Origin: an uncultured Sulfurovum sp.
GTDB taxonomy: Bacteria > Campylobacterota > Campylobacteria > Campylobacterales > Sulfurovaceae
DNA length: 11,299 nt
Assembly (NCBI GenBank): GCA_947311605.1
Contig: CAMZLC010000178.1
Span: 1 to 11,299, forward strand
Reading direction: 5' to 3'
In this document: positions 1 to 6,905 of the stretch, piece after piece
Numbering within the stretch: position 1 is the stretch's first letter
How the letters are laid out: the number at the start of each line of letters is the position of its first letter
Notes under the pieces: model-generated
What the model saw: only the letters and a program-made list of their open reading frames with translations
Told to the model about the DNA's origin: nothing
The model's database searches: none
Program-made: the position numbers and the translations under genes

Positions 1-327
1 GAAGCGTGTCAGCAGGGGTCCCAGTACCAAAATGGAGGCGCGCATCTGTGAAACAATCTCATAGACAGCCTTGGTGGAGCTGATGCTGCCGTTATTGACT
101 GTCGCCACTGTTCCTTCATGCTTGACATCACCGCCGAGCATGCCCAGGAGCTTGATCAGTGTTCTGATATCTACCACATTGGGCAGGTTGGTTAGTGTCA
201 CCTCTTGGTCACTCAGTACCGTAGCTGCGATCACAGGAAGTGCAGCATTTTTCGCTCCACTGATCGTGATCTCCCCACTCAGTTTTTTGCCGCCCACAAT
301 TTCCAAATAATCCATCTTCATATCCAT
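1..327 (-). CDS. murA: UDP-N-acetylglucosamine 1-carboxyvinyltransferase MurA (N-terminal part, cut by window edge)
   Basis: MurA transfers enolpyruvate from PEP to UDP-GlcNAc, the first committed cytoplasmic step of peptidoglycan synthesis. Seen: the minus strand reads for 109 codons without a stop, starting MDMKMDYLEIVGGKKLSGEI and continuing with ISGAKNAALPV, the family motif carrying the conserved Lys-Asn of the active site. Further on are NLPNVVDI and MRASILVLGPLLTRF, matching the stretch that in E. coli MurA lies just before the loop with the catalytic cysteine. That loop and about three quarters of the protein lie outside the window. In-frame ATGs occur at 327, 321 and 315. None has a strong ribosome binding site, and the start giving MDYLEIVGGKKL (315) fits family N-termini best, so the true start may be 12 bases inside. 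Identity is secure; only the start is uncertain. Confidence 0.95.
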   Translation of the reverse strand, partial: MDMKMDYLEIVGGKKLSGEITISGAKNAALPVIAATVLSDQEVTLTNLPNVVDIRTLIKLLGMLGGDVKHEGTVATVNNGSISSTKAVYEIVSQMRASILVLGPLLTRF

Positions 328-530
328 TGCTATATAATTTGATGATATTTTAACACAATAGAATTAAGCAAGCGTTCCAGAAAGAAATAGAGATTTTTCT
401 ACTAATAAATATCTACTTTCATATATATTTATATAATTCTTAATATTTTTAGATATGTTTAATATTTATTAGTGTAATATATTACTTAATATTTTACTAA
501 GAAGCCTATTTTTAGGGCTTAGGAGCGAGA
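328..530. other. AT-rich divergent intergenic region between murA and the next gene
   Basis: About 200 bases, overwhelmingly A and T, with no convincing ORF. It must hold the start signals of murA (leftward) and of the gene at 531 (rightward). Seen: ATTTTA at 347-352 reads TAAAAT on the minus strand and is a possible -10 box for murA. GTAATATATTAC at 474-485 is a perfect 12-base palindrome. A short hairpin lies at 502-520. Many TATAAT-like words occur by chance here, so no plus-strand promoter can be picked with confidence. Confidence 0.6.
502..520 (+). promoter_or_regulatory. Small hairpin directly upstream of a Shine-Dalgarno site
   Basis: Bases 502-508 pair with 513-520 around a TTTT loop, seven base pairs with one bulged G. 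The ribosome binding site AGGAG follows at once (521-525), five bases before the ATG at 531. The stem is too weak and lacks the downstream T-run needed for a terminator. It may position or modulate ribosome access, or be incidental in AT-rich DNA. Confidence 0.3.
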
Positions 531-1148
531 ATGAGCAATACTCTTGATAGACTCAAAGCGTTGAGTGATAAGCTAGAAGTAAAATTGGCAAATAAGCCAG
601 AGGAGCCTTTTTCTGGAAAAGCAATACCCCTTAAAAAAGTAAAAAAACCACCAAAAGAAGCAACTGAACCCATAAAAAAAACAGAGATAGAGACCAAAGG
701 GGATCATACGAAGCTGGCAAAAAGTATTATTACCATTATGGGCATCGATACAAAAGCAGAAGAGGTGCGTGCTCAAAATATCTATAAAATTTCACAACTC
801 TACCTTTCGCTCAGTATCAATGAAAAAGCACCTGATTTTGACCACATCTTCATCTACAAGGCGATGAATATCAGTGGCATCGGGCTCAAAGAGGAAGATT
901 TTGGCGAGATTCGTGAGGGAAAATACTGTCAAATTATCGCTATCACCTATGAGCCAGATAAAAATGGCAAGAAAAAAGCCAAGAATATTTCTCTCAGTTA
1001 CTTTGGAAAAGCAGAAAGACTAGACGAAGACCTTAAAAATGACATTATGGAGTTTGTATTGAGGTGGAGGTACGAAAAAGCATTTCAAAATCTCGAGCAC
1101 TACAAATACCTATTGGGAAAAATAAAACCAAACGATACGCTTTTCTAA
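531..1148 (+). CDS. Hypothetical protein, 205 aa, lysine-rich N-terminus
   Basis: Not recognised as any named family. Start chosen at the ATG preceded by AGGAG with five-base spacing. Residues 1 to about 60 are rich in Lys, Glu and Pro (for example KAIPLKKVKKPPKEATEP) and are probably disordered or nucleic-acid-contacting. From about residue 60 the composition becomes that of a folded domain with alternating helical and strand-like segments (ISQLYLSLSINEKAP, KYCQIIAITYEPDKNGKKK) and an aromatic C-terminal part (FVLRWRYEKAF). There is no signal peptide, membrane segment, cysteine cluster or nucleotide-binding motif. It is co-directional with the 111-aa gene 47 bases downstream and with the helicase after that, so co-transcription is possible. 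The reading frame, its binding site and its position make it a real gene; its function is unknown. Confidence 0.8.
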   Translation: MSNTLDRLKALSDKLEVKLANKPEEPFSGKAIPLKKVKKPPKEATEPIKKTEIETKGDHTKLAKSIITIMGIDTKAEEVRAQNIYKISQLYLSLSINEKAPDFDHIFIYKAMNISGIGLKEEDFGEIREGKYCQIIAITYEPDKNGKKKAKNISLSYFGKAERLDEDLKNDIMEFVLRWRYEKAFQNLEHYKYLLGKIKPNDTLF

Positions 1149-1162
1149 CAAGAGATTGGATA

Positions 1163-1182
1163 AAATTCTGAAAACAGAATTT
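1163..1182 (+). promoter_or_regulatory. Perfect 8-bp hairpin in the 47-base spacer
   Basis: AAATTCTG (1163-1170) and CAGAATTT (1175-1182) are exact reverse complements around an AAAA tetraloop. It lies between the stop of the 205-aa gene and the start of the 111-aa gene, just before the GAAGG ribosome binding site (1185-1189). No T-run follows on the plus strand, so a strong intrinsic terminator is unlikely. An RNA-processing or translation-modulating role is speculative. Confidence 0.4.
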
Positions 1183-1195
1183 CAGAAGGCAGAAA

Positions 1196-1531
1196 ATGCA
1201 TATTCAAATCACCCCCGAAAACCTCTTGATTCAGCTGGGATACCCGGAGACACCCGCAATGATGACTCAAATGAAAGAGATCATTGCTCACACCAAGGGA
1301 TTTGAGGGGTTTTCCAAGCATATCCTGAGTCTTCAGGATACACTCAGGCACCATGGTGGGTATATCGCCATGTCCAACTCCTCACACTACCTAAAAATCA
1401 AAACAGAACACAGCAGAGCGGAAGAGGTGGAGCCATTTGTCCAAGCCCTAGAGGCCTGGGGCGAAAAATACAAAGTCACTCTCAAAAAGGTAGAGGGAAA
1501 ACATACCTTTTATATCCTCGGTCAAGCATAA
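1196..1531 (+). CDS. Hypothetical protein, 111 aa, upstream of a helicase gene
   Basis: Not recognised. ATG at 1196 is preceded by GAAGG at 1185-1189, a plausible ribosome binding site. The protein is small, soluble and probably cytoplasmic, with no signal peptide, membrane segment or metal-binding cluster. It looks mixed alpha/beta: a helical N-terminal half (ENLLIQLGYP, MMTQMKEIIAHTKGFEGFSK) followed by strand-like stretches (GGYIAMSNSSHYLKIKTE) and a C-terminal KYKVTLKKVEGKHTFYILG. Its stop codon is nine bases before the start of the SF1A helicase and both genes face the same way, so the two are very probably co-transcribed. That arrangement is the only hint about its role, and it does not prove a partnership. 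Confidence 0.8.
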   Translation: MHIQITPENLLIQLGYPETPAMMTQMKEIIAHTKGFEGFSKHILSLQDTLRHHGGYIAMSNSSHYLKIKTEHSRAEEVEPFVQALEAWGEKYKVTLKKVEGKHTFYILGQA

Positions 1532-1540
1532 TACGGTTCT

Positions 1541-3595
1541 ATGCCCCTTACCACGCTCAATGAGGCACAGCACCGTGCCGCCACTGCACCCAGCGGTCAC
1601 AATCTCATTATCGCCAGTGCCGGTACAGGGAAAACCTCTACTATCGTAGGCAGGATCGTGCATCTGCTTCAAAACGGGACCGCCCCGGAAAAAATACTCC
1701 TGCTTACATTTACCAACAAGGCTGCGGGAGAGATGATCGCCAGATTGGGGGGTTTTTTCCCAAAAAGTACTCTGGATCGTATCGAGTCAGGCACCTTTCA
1801 TGCAGTCTGTTATCGCTGGCTCAAGAAGATCATGCCAACGCTCTCTCTCAAGCAGCCTGGCGAACTCAAAACATTGTTTCGCAGTACCTATGAGAAGCGG
1901 CAGTTCAAGCGTCTCAACCATGATATAGAGCCTTTCTCTGCGACCTATCTATATGAGATGTATCAACTCTATCAAAATGCCTCTTTGGAGACGTTTGACC
2001 AGTGGTTTTTGGCACAATATCCCGATCATGAAATCCTGATGGATATCTATCTTGATATCTGTGAAGCGTTCGAGGCTACTAAAGCGGAGTATGGCTTCGT
2101 CTCTTTTAATGATCTTCTCTTGCATATTAAAAAATATCTATCTGAGCACAGTCTCGCTTTTGATGAGATACTGGTGGATGAGTATCAGGACACGAATACG
2201 CTACAAAGTGCACTGATCGATGCCTTGAGGGCCGAATCACTTTTCTGTGTGGGGGATTATGATCAGAGTATTTATGCCTTTAATGGCGCAAATATCCAAA
2301 ATATCGCTACCTTTGCTACGCGTTATCCCGGTGCGAATGTCTTTACGCTGAGCAAGAACTACCGCTCGGTTGCGCCCATCCTCTCTCTGGCAAACAGGGT
2401 GATAGAGCGCAATGAGCGCATCTACCCAAAGAAACTGGAGGTAGGCAGAATAGGGGAGGCGTATCCCCCGAAACTACTGGTCTATGACGAGCTCTTCTCT
2501 CAGTATCAGTCTATTGCAGGTATGATCAAAAAAAGCCATCTTCCCAATGATAATATTGCCGTCATATTTCGAAACAATGCCAGTGCAGACGGGATCGAGG
2601 CGAGTCTGAGGGAGCTGGGTCTCCCCTGCAAGCGCAAGGGCGGCACAAGTTTTTTTGAGGCCAAAGAGGTGAAGTTTCTGCTAGATCTCCTCAGTCTGAT
2701 GAGCAACCCGAAGGATATGATGGCGTTTATTCATATTTTTGAATATGGGAAGGGGCTGGGCTCTGCGCTCTCCAAGGAGCTTTTTGAATGTCTGATACAC
2801 TTTGGCAAGGGGAACCTCGGCAGGGGACTGCTGCACCCGGAGGTGTTTGATCTGCCAAAGCTCAACCCGAATAAAAATATGCAGCTGGGACTGTTCGACG
2901 ATGATCTGGAGATCGGATCGATCACGCGCTTCAAGCATATGGAACTGCCTGAGACAATCCGTGCACACCCGATCCTAAAACACCCGAAACTGGGAGAGGA
3001 TGGGGTCACATTTTTCAGGCACTATCATCAGTTGATGCAGCGTGTACAGCAGAGCATCGTGCCCAAGACCATCCTCTCTCATATGATCAGCTCTGCACTC
3101 TACAATGAGATTGTAGAGATACTCTCTACCCAAAGAGCCAGACTGAAAACAGGAGAGATCGATCAGGAGAAAAAAGAGCGCGCCAAGGAACGGATACTAC
3201 GCAAAGCGCACTTGCTTCTGGATCTCTCCGGTCATTACAAAGAGTTGGACCGCTTCGTCAATGCCATGATACTGGGTGGAGGCGAGCTCAGCGAGGGAGA
3301 GGGGGTCAATCTCTTGACGGTACATGCCTCCAAAGGACTAGAGTTCCATGAGGTGTATGTCGTCGATCTCATGGATGGACGCTTCCCAAACCACAAGCTC
3401 ATGAACCGCAGTGGGGGAGCCTTGGAGGAGGAGCGTAGACTCTTCTATGTGGCGGTGACCCGCGCAAAAGACAGACTCTCACTCTCCTATGCCAAATATG
3501 ACCGTATCAAAAAGATCGATTTCAAGCCCTCACCCTTTCTCTATGAGGCAGGATTGCTCAAGGGTGAGCCGACCTATCCTCCCGAGAAGGGATAA
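1541..3595 (+). CDS. UvrD/Rep-type superfamily 1A ATP-dependent DNA helicase
   Basis: A 3'-5' DNA helicase/translocase of the UvrD/Rep/PcrA class, expected to act on DNA in repair, replication restart or removal of bound proteins. All core motifs are visible: Q-motif LNEAQHRAA (6-14), Walker A ASAGTGKTS (25-33), motif Ia LLLTFTNKAAGEM (from 53), motif II DEYQD (213-217), motif III GDYDQSIYAFNGA (from 238), motif IV LSKNYRS, motif V TVHASKGLEF (593-602) and motif VI VAVTRAKDR (637-645). Its 684 residues match family length. Walker A has ASAGTGKT rather than the AGAGSGKT usual in housekeeping UvrD, so I infer the second SF1A paralogue found in Campylobacterota and leave the symbol open. No clear ribosome binding site precedes the ATG, which sits nine bases after the upstream stop, so translational coupling is likely. 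The last 38 bases overlap the opposing phosphatase gene. Confidence 0.93.
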   Translation: MPLTTLNEAQHRAATAPSGHNLIIASAGTGKTSTIVGRIVHLLQNGTAPEKILLLTFTNKAAGEMIARLGGFFPKSTLDRIESGTFHAVCYRWLKKIMPTLSLKQPGELKTLFRSTYEKRQFKRLNHDIEPFSATYLYEMYQLYQNASLETFDQWFLAQYPDHEILMDIYLDICEAFEATKAEYGFVSFNDLLLHIKKYLSEHSLAFDEILVDEYQDTNTLQSALIDALRAESLFCVGDYDQSIYAFNGANIQNIATFATRYPGANVFTLSKNYRSVAPILSLANRVIERNERIYPKKLEVGRIGEAYPPKLLVYDELFSQYQSIAGMIKKSHLPNDNIAVIFRNNASADGIEASLRELGLPCKRKGGTSFFEAKEVKFLLDLLSLMSNPKDMMAFIHIFEYGKGLGSALSKELFECLIHFGKGNLGRGLLHPEVFDLPKLNPNKNMQLGLFDDDLEIGSITRFKHMELPETIRAHPILKHPKLGEDGVTFFRHYHQLMQRVQQSIVPKTILSHMISSALYNEIVEILSTQRARLKTGEIDQEKKERAKERILRKAHLLLDLSGHYKELDRFVNAMILGGGELSEGEGVNLLTVHASKGLEFHEVYVVDLMDGRFPNHKLMNRSGGALEEERRLFYVAVTRAKDRLSLSYAKYDRIKKIDFKPSPFLYEAGLLKGEPTYPPEKG

Positions 3596-4256
3596 AGCGC
3601 GCTACTCCTACGGTGATGATCAGTACCCATAGCCAGGAGAGTAGCATGGTGATCACTGTATGGCTGAGATAATGGTCTCCAACGAGCATCTTGTAGCCTC
3701 CCATCAGCCACCCCACAGCCAACGCAAAAAGAAGTGCTCTCTTGCGATTTTCTCTGTGCTTGAAGAGAAAAAAGAGGCTAAGCAACGCAAACCCTCCGCT
3801 GGCATGCCCTGCAGGCCAGCATTGGGTACGGGGGGCATCGAAACCCTGAGGATACTGCTCCCATACTGCCACATGAGGGTAGATCCCACCATAGCGGATA
3901 CTGTGCTTTGGGCAGGGCATGTTGGTCTCCTTTTTGAGTGTACTGGCTGTCAGGGGGACAATGATGGCTGAAAGTACGACGATTAATATACCGTTTCTAT
4001 GCGCTTTCACCCACGGATGCTTTCTCCCAAAGAGCAGTGTTGCCAGCATCAGCAGTGCAAACAGGATCAGCAGTGCCTTGATGCCGTCATAAAAAATGAA
4101 CCGGTAGGGCTGGAGATTATGATCGAGCAGCCAACGGTGTGTCTGGCTGTTGTAGAGCAGGTCCTGCACCCATTCATCCAGATTGCTGAGGCCAAAAAAA
4201 AGTGTACTGCCCATAAGCAGCAGTGTTGTCAACGCGATCTGTCTACCGAGCGACAT
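3558..4256 (-). CDS. PAP2-superfamily membrane phosphatase linked to eptA
   Basis: Predicted inner-membrane phosphatase of the PAP2 (type 2 phosphatidic acid phosphatase) superfamily. Starting at ATG 4256 (MSLGRQIALTTLLLMG) gives 232 residues. A longer open frame reaches 4355 but lies inside eptA in another frame, so it is rejected. Seen: about five or six hydrophobic segments, a C1-like region STLKKETNMPCP (105-116), a C2-like WPAGHASGG (147-155) with the catalytic-type His at 151, and a C3-like GDHYLSHTV (193-201) with His at 195. These deviate from the textbook KX6RP / PSGH / SRX5HX3D motifs: RP reads CP, PSGH reads PAGH and the final Asp position reads His. The start overlaps the eptA stop by 14 bases, so the two are translationally coupled. 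Pairing with EptA suggests a lipid A or undecaprenyl phosphate substrate, as for LpxE beside EptA in Helicobacter pylori; the substrate is inferred. Confidence 0.87.
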   Translation of the reverse strand: MSLGRQIALTTLLLMGSTLFFGLSNLDEWVQDLLYNSQTHRWLLDHNLQPYRFIFYDGIKALLILFALLMLATLLFGRKHPWVKAHRNGILIVVLSAIIVPLTASTLKKETNMPCPKHSIRYGGIYPHVAVWEQYPQGFDAPRTQCWPAGHASGGFALLSLFFLFKHRENRKRALLFALAVGWLMGGYKMLVGDHYLSHTVITMLLSWLWVLIITVGVARFIPSREDRSAHP

Positions 4257-5754
4257 GCAGGAGGTCCAGTTGGGGGTTGTAGACCTTGGTCTGGACGCCA
4301 AAGAGCCCCAAAAGTGTATGAAAGAGTGCATCGTGGGTATGCTGTCTGGCCGCATCTTTTTTGAGTTTGGCTAGTGCATAGTGCTGCTGCATACTTTTTC
4401 CCAGCCAGAGGAAGGTGCCGATATGCTTTTGGGCATCTGGTGCCATAAAGTAGGGCATACCATGCAGATAGACCCCCTTCTCCCCCAGGCTCTCACCATG
4501 GTCTGACATATAGATCAATGCGGTCTGATACTCCCCGTCATAGCGCTGCAGCAAGGAGATGCTCTTGGCAAGAAACGCATCGCTGTAGCGCAAAGCATTG
4601 TCGTAGGCATTGCCGATCTCCTCTCGGCTGCACTGCTCAAGCTGATTGGTTTGGCAAACCGGCTTGAAGTGTGCGAATGCTTCAGGATAGCGTTTGTAAT
4701 AGGCTGGCCCATGGTTGCCCATCTGATGAAGGACGATAAGGATACTGCTGCTGTTTTGTTCGGCAATATACCGATCTAGCCCGACCAACATCCCACTGTC
4801 TCTGCATTCACTGCCATCTGCACTGCATATCGTGTTGTTTTTGGAGGTTTTGTAGTCCTGATAGGGGATCCTGAGTGCCACCCCTTTGCTGTCGGAGTTG
4901 TTGTCTCTCCATAGGAGTGACACTTTGCCGGTATGCTTGAGGATATCGATGACATTTTCATGGCCGATACCCTTTTTGTAGCTGTAATTTTCCCGACCAA
5001 ATTTGGAGAACATACAGGGTACGGATGCTGCCGTGGAGGTACCACAGGAGTAAAACTGAGGATAGTTGATGATATCCAGTTTGCCTAGTTCCGGGTTGGT
5101 CAGCTTGCTGTATCCGTTGAGGCTGAAGTGGTCTGCCCGTGCTGCTTCGCCTACGACCATGATGACCAGTTTTTTGCTTTGGTTCCTGTCGATCATGGCA
5201 TCCCTGCCGACTGGCTGTAGGATCACAGGGCCATCAAAGTAGGTTTTATTGACATATTTGACGATACTGTAGATCCAATAGCTTGGATTGGCATGATACC
5301 GTAGCGGCTTATGCTCGCGTATAAAAGAGGTATAATGCTTGCTAAAGAGATACATTGAACCGGCCATCAGTCCTACGGAAAGGAGCAACATCAGCACTTT
5401 TTCGATCAGTGCCTGCTTGAAACCGGGATAGGTGACCTTGCTACGATAGACGAGATAGGAAGGCAGGATCCCCAGCAAGAGAAGATAGCCTATAAGTTTG
5501 ACACTCAGCAGGTCTGAGGATTCGGACAGATTGGTCTGGAGGGTATTTCTGATCATACTTGTATCGATCACGACATGATAGGTATCCATAAAATAGGCTG
5601 TCAGCGATGAGGCCACAAGTATGAGGATGAGCAGGGGCTTGGTGATATATGTTGAGCTGAAAAGTGTAAACAAGAAGATATTCAGCCCTATAAAAAAAAC
5701 TGCCAGAGAGAGCAGGAATCCAATATCGTCTACAGTAGGGGGGTATATTCGCAT
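4243..5754 (-). CDS. eptA: Phosphoethanolamine transferase, EptA/MCR family (true start probably upstream of 5754)
   Basis: Inner-membrane enzyme that moves phosphoethanolamine from phosphatidylethanolamine to lipid A phosphate on the periplasmic side. In this family that lowers negative charge and can give polymyxin tolerance. Seen from the first ATG (503 aa): several N-terminal membrane helices, then an alkaline-phosphatase-fold domain. GEAARADHF carries the zinc-ligand Glu (203). SCGTSTAASVPCMF carries the acceptor Thr (241, equivalent to Thr285 of MCR-1). Also present are WRDNNSDSKGV, HQMGNHGPAYY and SDHGESLGEKGVYLHG with the Asp-His zinc ligands. The Thr that usually follows the zinc Glu is Ala here; it is not the nucleophile. 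The frame continues open upstream to a stop at 5878-5880 and encodes a family-typical first helix without a standard start (see findings). Downstream it overlaps the PAP2 gene. Family assignment is secure; the start is not. Confidence 0.93.
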   Translation of the reverse strand: MRIYPPTVDDIGFLLSLAVFFIGLNIFLFTLFSSTYITKPLLILILVASSLTAYFMDTYHVVIDTSMIRNTLQTNLSESSDLLSVKLIGYLLLLGILPSYLVYRSKVTYPGFKQALIEKVLMLLLSVGLMAGSMYLFSKHYTSFIREHKPLRYHANPSYWIYSIVKYVNKTYFDGPVILQPVGRDAMIDRNQSKKLVIMVVGEAARADHFSLNGYSKLTNPELGKLDIINYPQFYSCGTSTAASVPCMFSKFGRENYSYKKGIGHENVIDILKHTGKVSLLWRDNNSDSKGVALRIPYQDYKTSKNNTICSADGSECRDSGMLVGLDRYIAEQNSSSILIVLHQMGNHGPAYYKRYPEAFAHFKPVCQTNQLEQCSREEIGNAYDNALRYSDAFLAKSISLLQRYDGEYQTALIYMSDHGESLGEKGVYLHGMPYFMAPDAQKHIGTFLWLGKSMQQHYALAKLKKDAARQHTHDALFHTLLGLFGVQTKVYNPQLDLLHVAR

Positions 5755-5874
5755 CGTCTCTGTAAAAAACGAAAGATTCCCGGTAAAAAGCAGAAATGTG
5801 CTGACAAGTAAAATAAGTCTGTTTTGTGTGATCGTTTTGATAAAAATGCCTTGGGTTAAAAATAATAATAAGGT

Positions 5875-5880
5875 ATTTTA
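5875..5880 (-). promoter_or_regulatory. Candidate -10 box for eptA (minus strand)
   Basis: The minus strand reads TAAAAT here, preceded by a short T-tract (CCTTTTTGGA). A start of transcription about seven bases downstream, near 5868, would leave a leader of only 20-30 bases before the upstream-extended eptA frame. It sits back to back with the rightward promoter of the RNase gene. It rests on one hexamer in AT-rich DNA. Confidence 0.3.
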
Positions 5881-5910
5881 TCCAAAAAGGCTTATTTTCC
5901 TATTTTTTTG

Positions 5911-5916
5911 TATAAT
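5911..5916 (+). promoter_or_regulatory. Sigma-70 -10 box of the RNase T2 - arsC - ABC-F operon
   Basis: A perfect TATAAT preceded by a run of seven Ts and a G, with further T-rich blocks at 17-25 bases upstream and no good TTGACA. This is the typical form of housekeeping promoters in Campylobacterota, where periodic T-tracts replace the -35 box. It lies 30 bases before the RNase T2 start codon, whose ribosome binding site AAGGA is at 5937-5941. Confidence 0.65.
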
Positions 5917-5945
5917 ACGGATCATTTTTCTCACTAAGGAAAGTT

Positions 5946-6893
5946 ATGCAAAAATATCTTTTGCTCTCACTGTTCTCTACACTCTTTCTGGCTGCAAGGT
6001 TCAGCGCTGCACCAGCTATGGAGTGCGAAGCCTACAACAATATGAAGCATACCAAAAACAGCCATCATGTCACGCTGCACGCTACACAGACCTATACGGT
6101 ACTCAAAAAACACAAAGGACAGTTTCTGGTGCTGATCCCTGGTGAAAGTATCGCCCAGAGATGGGTGGACGGAAGTTGTTTTTCCAAAAACAAAAATCCC
6201 CACAAGAAGCCCATAAAATCAAAACATACTAAAACATATGAAAAAGATATATCTGCAAATATAAAACCAGGCGGACGCGCACTGCTGGCATTGAGCTGGC
6301 AGAATGCATTTTGCCAAACACATCGCAGGGTCGCTGAGTGTAAAACCTATGATCGTAGTGACAAGGGACATCTGAGCCTGCATGGCCTCTGGCCTCAACC
6401 ACGCAGTAAGCAGTACTGCAATGTGCCCCAAAAGCTGATCGCCAAAGACAAGCATCATCAGTGGAAGGCACTGCCCAATATCGATATCTCAGAGGAGACG
6501 CTGGCGCTGATGGACAGCTACATGCCGGGCTACATCTCCAGACTGCACAAACACGAGTGGATCAAGCATGGTGTTTGCTACGGGACAGATGCGGATACCT
6601 ATTATCACAATGCGCTCTCGCTTGCCAAAGAGGTGGACAGCTCTGAAGTGGGTGTACTTTTTCGCAGCCATGTGGGCAAAAAGCTTACCTTGAAACAGAT
6701 ACGATCTGCATTCGAACATGCCTTTGGCAAAGGAGCAGGCAGCAGCCTCTCTATGGCATGTCAGGGTGGACTGATCACCGAGATCAGAGTAGAGACCGTA
6801 GGAAAGGGTGACGAGCTCGAAGCACTTGTTGTCCGTAACGGAAAAAGCAGAAGCAGATGCCACAGTGGCAAAATCGACAGAACCGGATACTAA
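5946..6893 (+). CDS. Secreted ribonuclease T2 family protein
   Basis: RNase T2 enzymes cleave single-stranded RNA through 2',3'-cyclic phosphates, outside the cytoplasm. Seen: a signal peptide (MQKYLLLSLFSTLFLAARFS, cleavage probably after one of the Ala residues at 21-24), and both catalytic signatures: CAS I HGLWP (146-150, His146) and CAS II HEWIKHG (203-209, with His203, Glu204, Lys207 and His208). Several cysteines (for example 27, 78, 123, 132, 158, 211, 272, 305) fit a disulfide-bonded periplasmic or secreted protein. The region before the catalytic core (about 25-105) contains a strand-rich stretch with QRWVDGSCF that may be a small SH3-like domain, then a Lys-rich linker. At 315 residues it is longer than a minimal RNase T2 because of this region. 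First gene of a three-gene operon, with AAGGA eight to ten bases before the ATG. The physiological substrate is unknown; scavenging of RNA is the usual guess. Confidence 0.93.
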   Translation: MQKYLLLSLFSTLFLAARFSAAPAMECEAYNNMKHTKNSHHVTLHATQTYTVLKKHKGQFLVLIPGESIAQRWVDGSCFSKNKNPHKKPIKSKHTKTYEKDISANIKPGGRALLALSWQNAFCQTHRRVAECKTYDRSDKGHLSLHGLWPQPRSKQYCNVPQKLIAKDKHHQWKALPNIDISEETLALMDSYMPGYISRLHKHEWIKHGVCYGTDADTYYHNALSLAKEVDSSEVGVLFRSHVGKKLTLKQIRSAFEHAFGKGAGSSLSMACQGGLITEIRVETVGKGDELEALVVRNGKSRSRCHSGKIDRTGY

Positions 6894-6905
6894 AAAGGAG
6901 CGATC

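Noticed and set aside
71..310. Plus-strand open frame of 79 codons over murA
   Set aside because: It is the antisense shadow of murA, whose motifs are clear on the minus strand.
4257..4355. Longer N-terminus for the PAP2 phosphatase starting at 4355
   Set aside because: The extra 33 residues lie wholly within the eptA coding sequence in another frame, read like out-of-frame translation, and the MSLGRQIALTTLLL start gives a normal first membrane helix.
4243..5754. EptA inactivated by loss of its catalytic threonine (GEAARAD instead of GETARAD)
   Set aside because: The phosphoethanolamine-accepting Thr is the one in the SCGTSTA motif, which is intact. The Thr next to the zinc-ligand Glu is not the nucleophile, so this change alone does not imply inactivity.
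5621..6145. Plus-strand open frame of 174 codons across the eptA/RNase T2 boundary
   Set aside because: It overlaps both eptA (antisense) and the RNase T2 gene in a different frame, has low-quality composition, and swallows a clear promoter and ribosome binding site.
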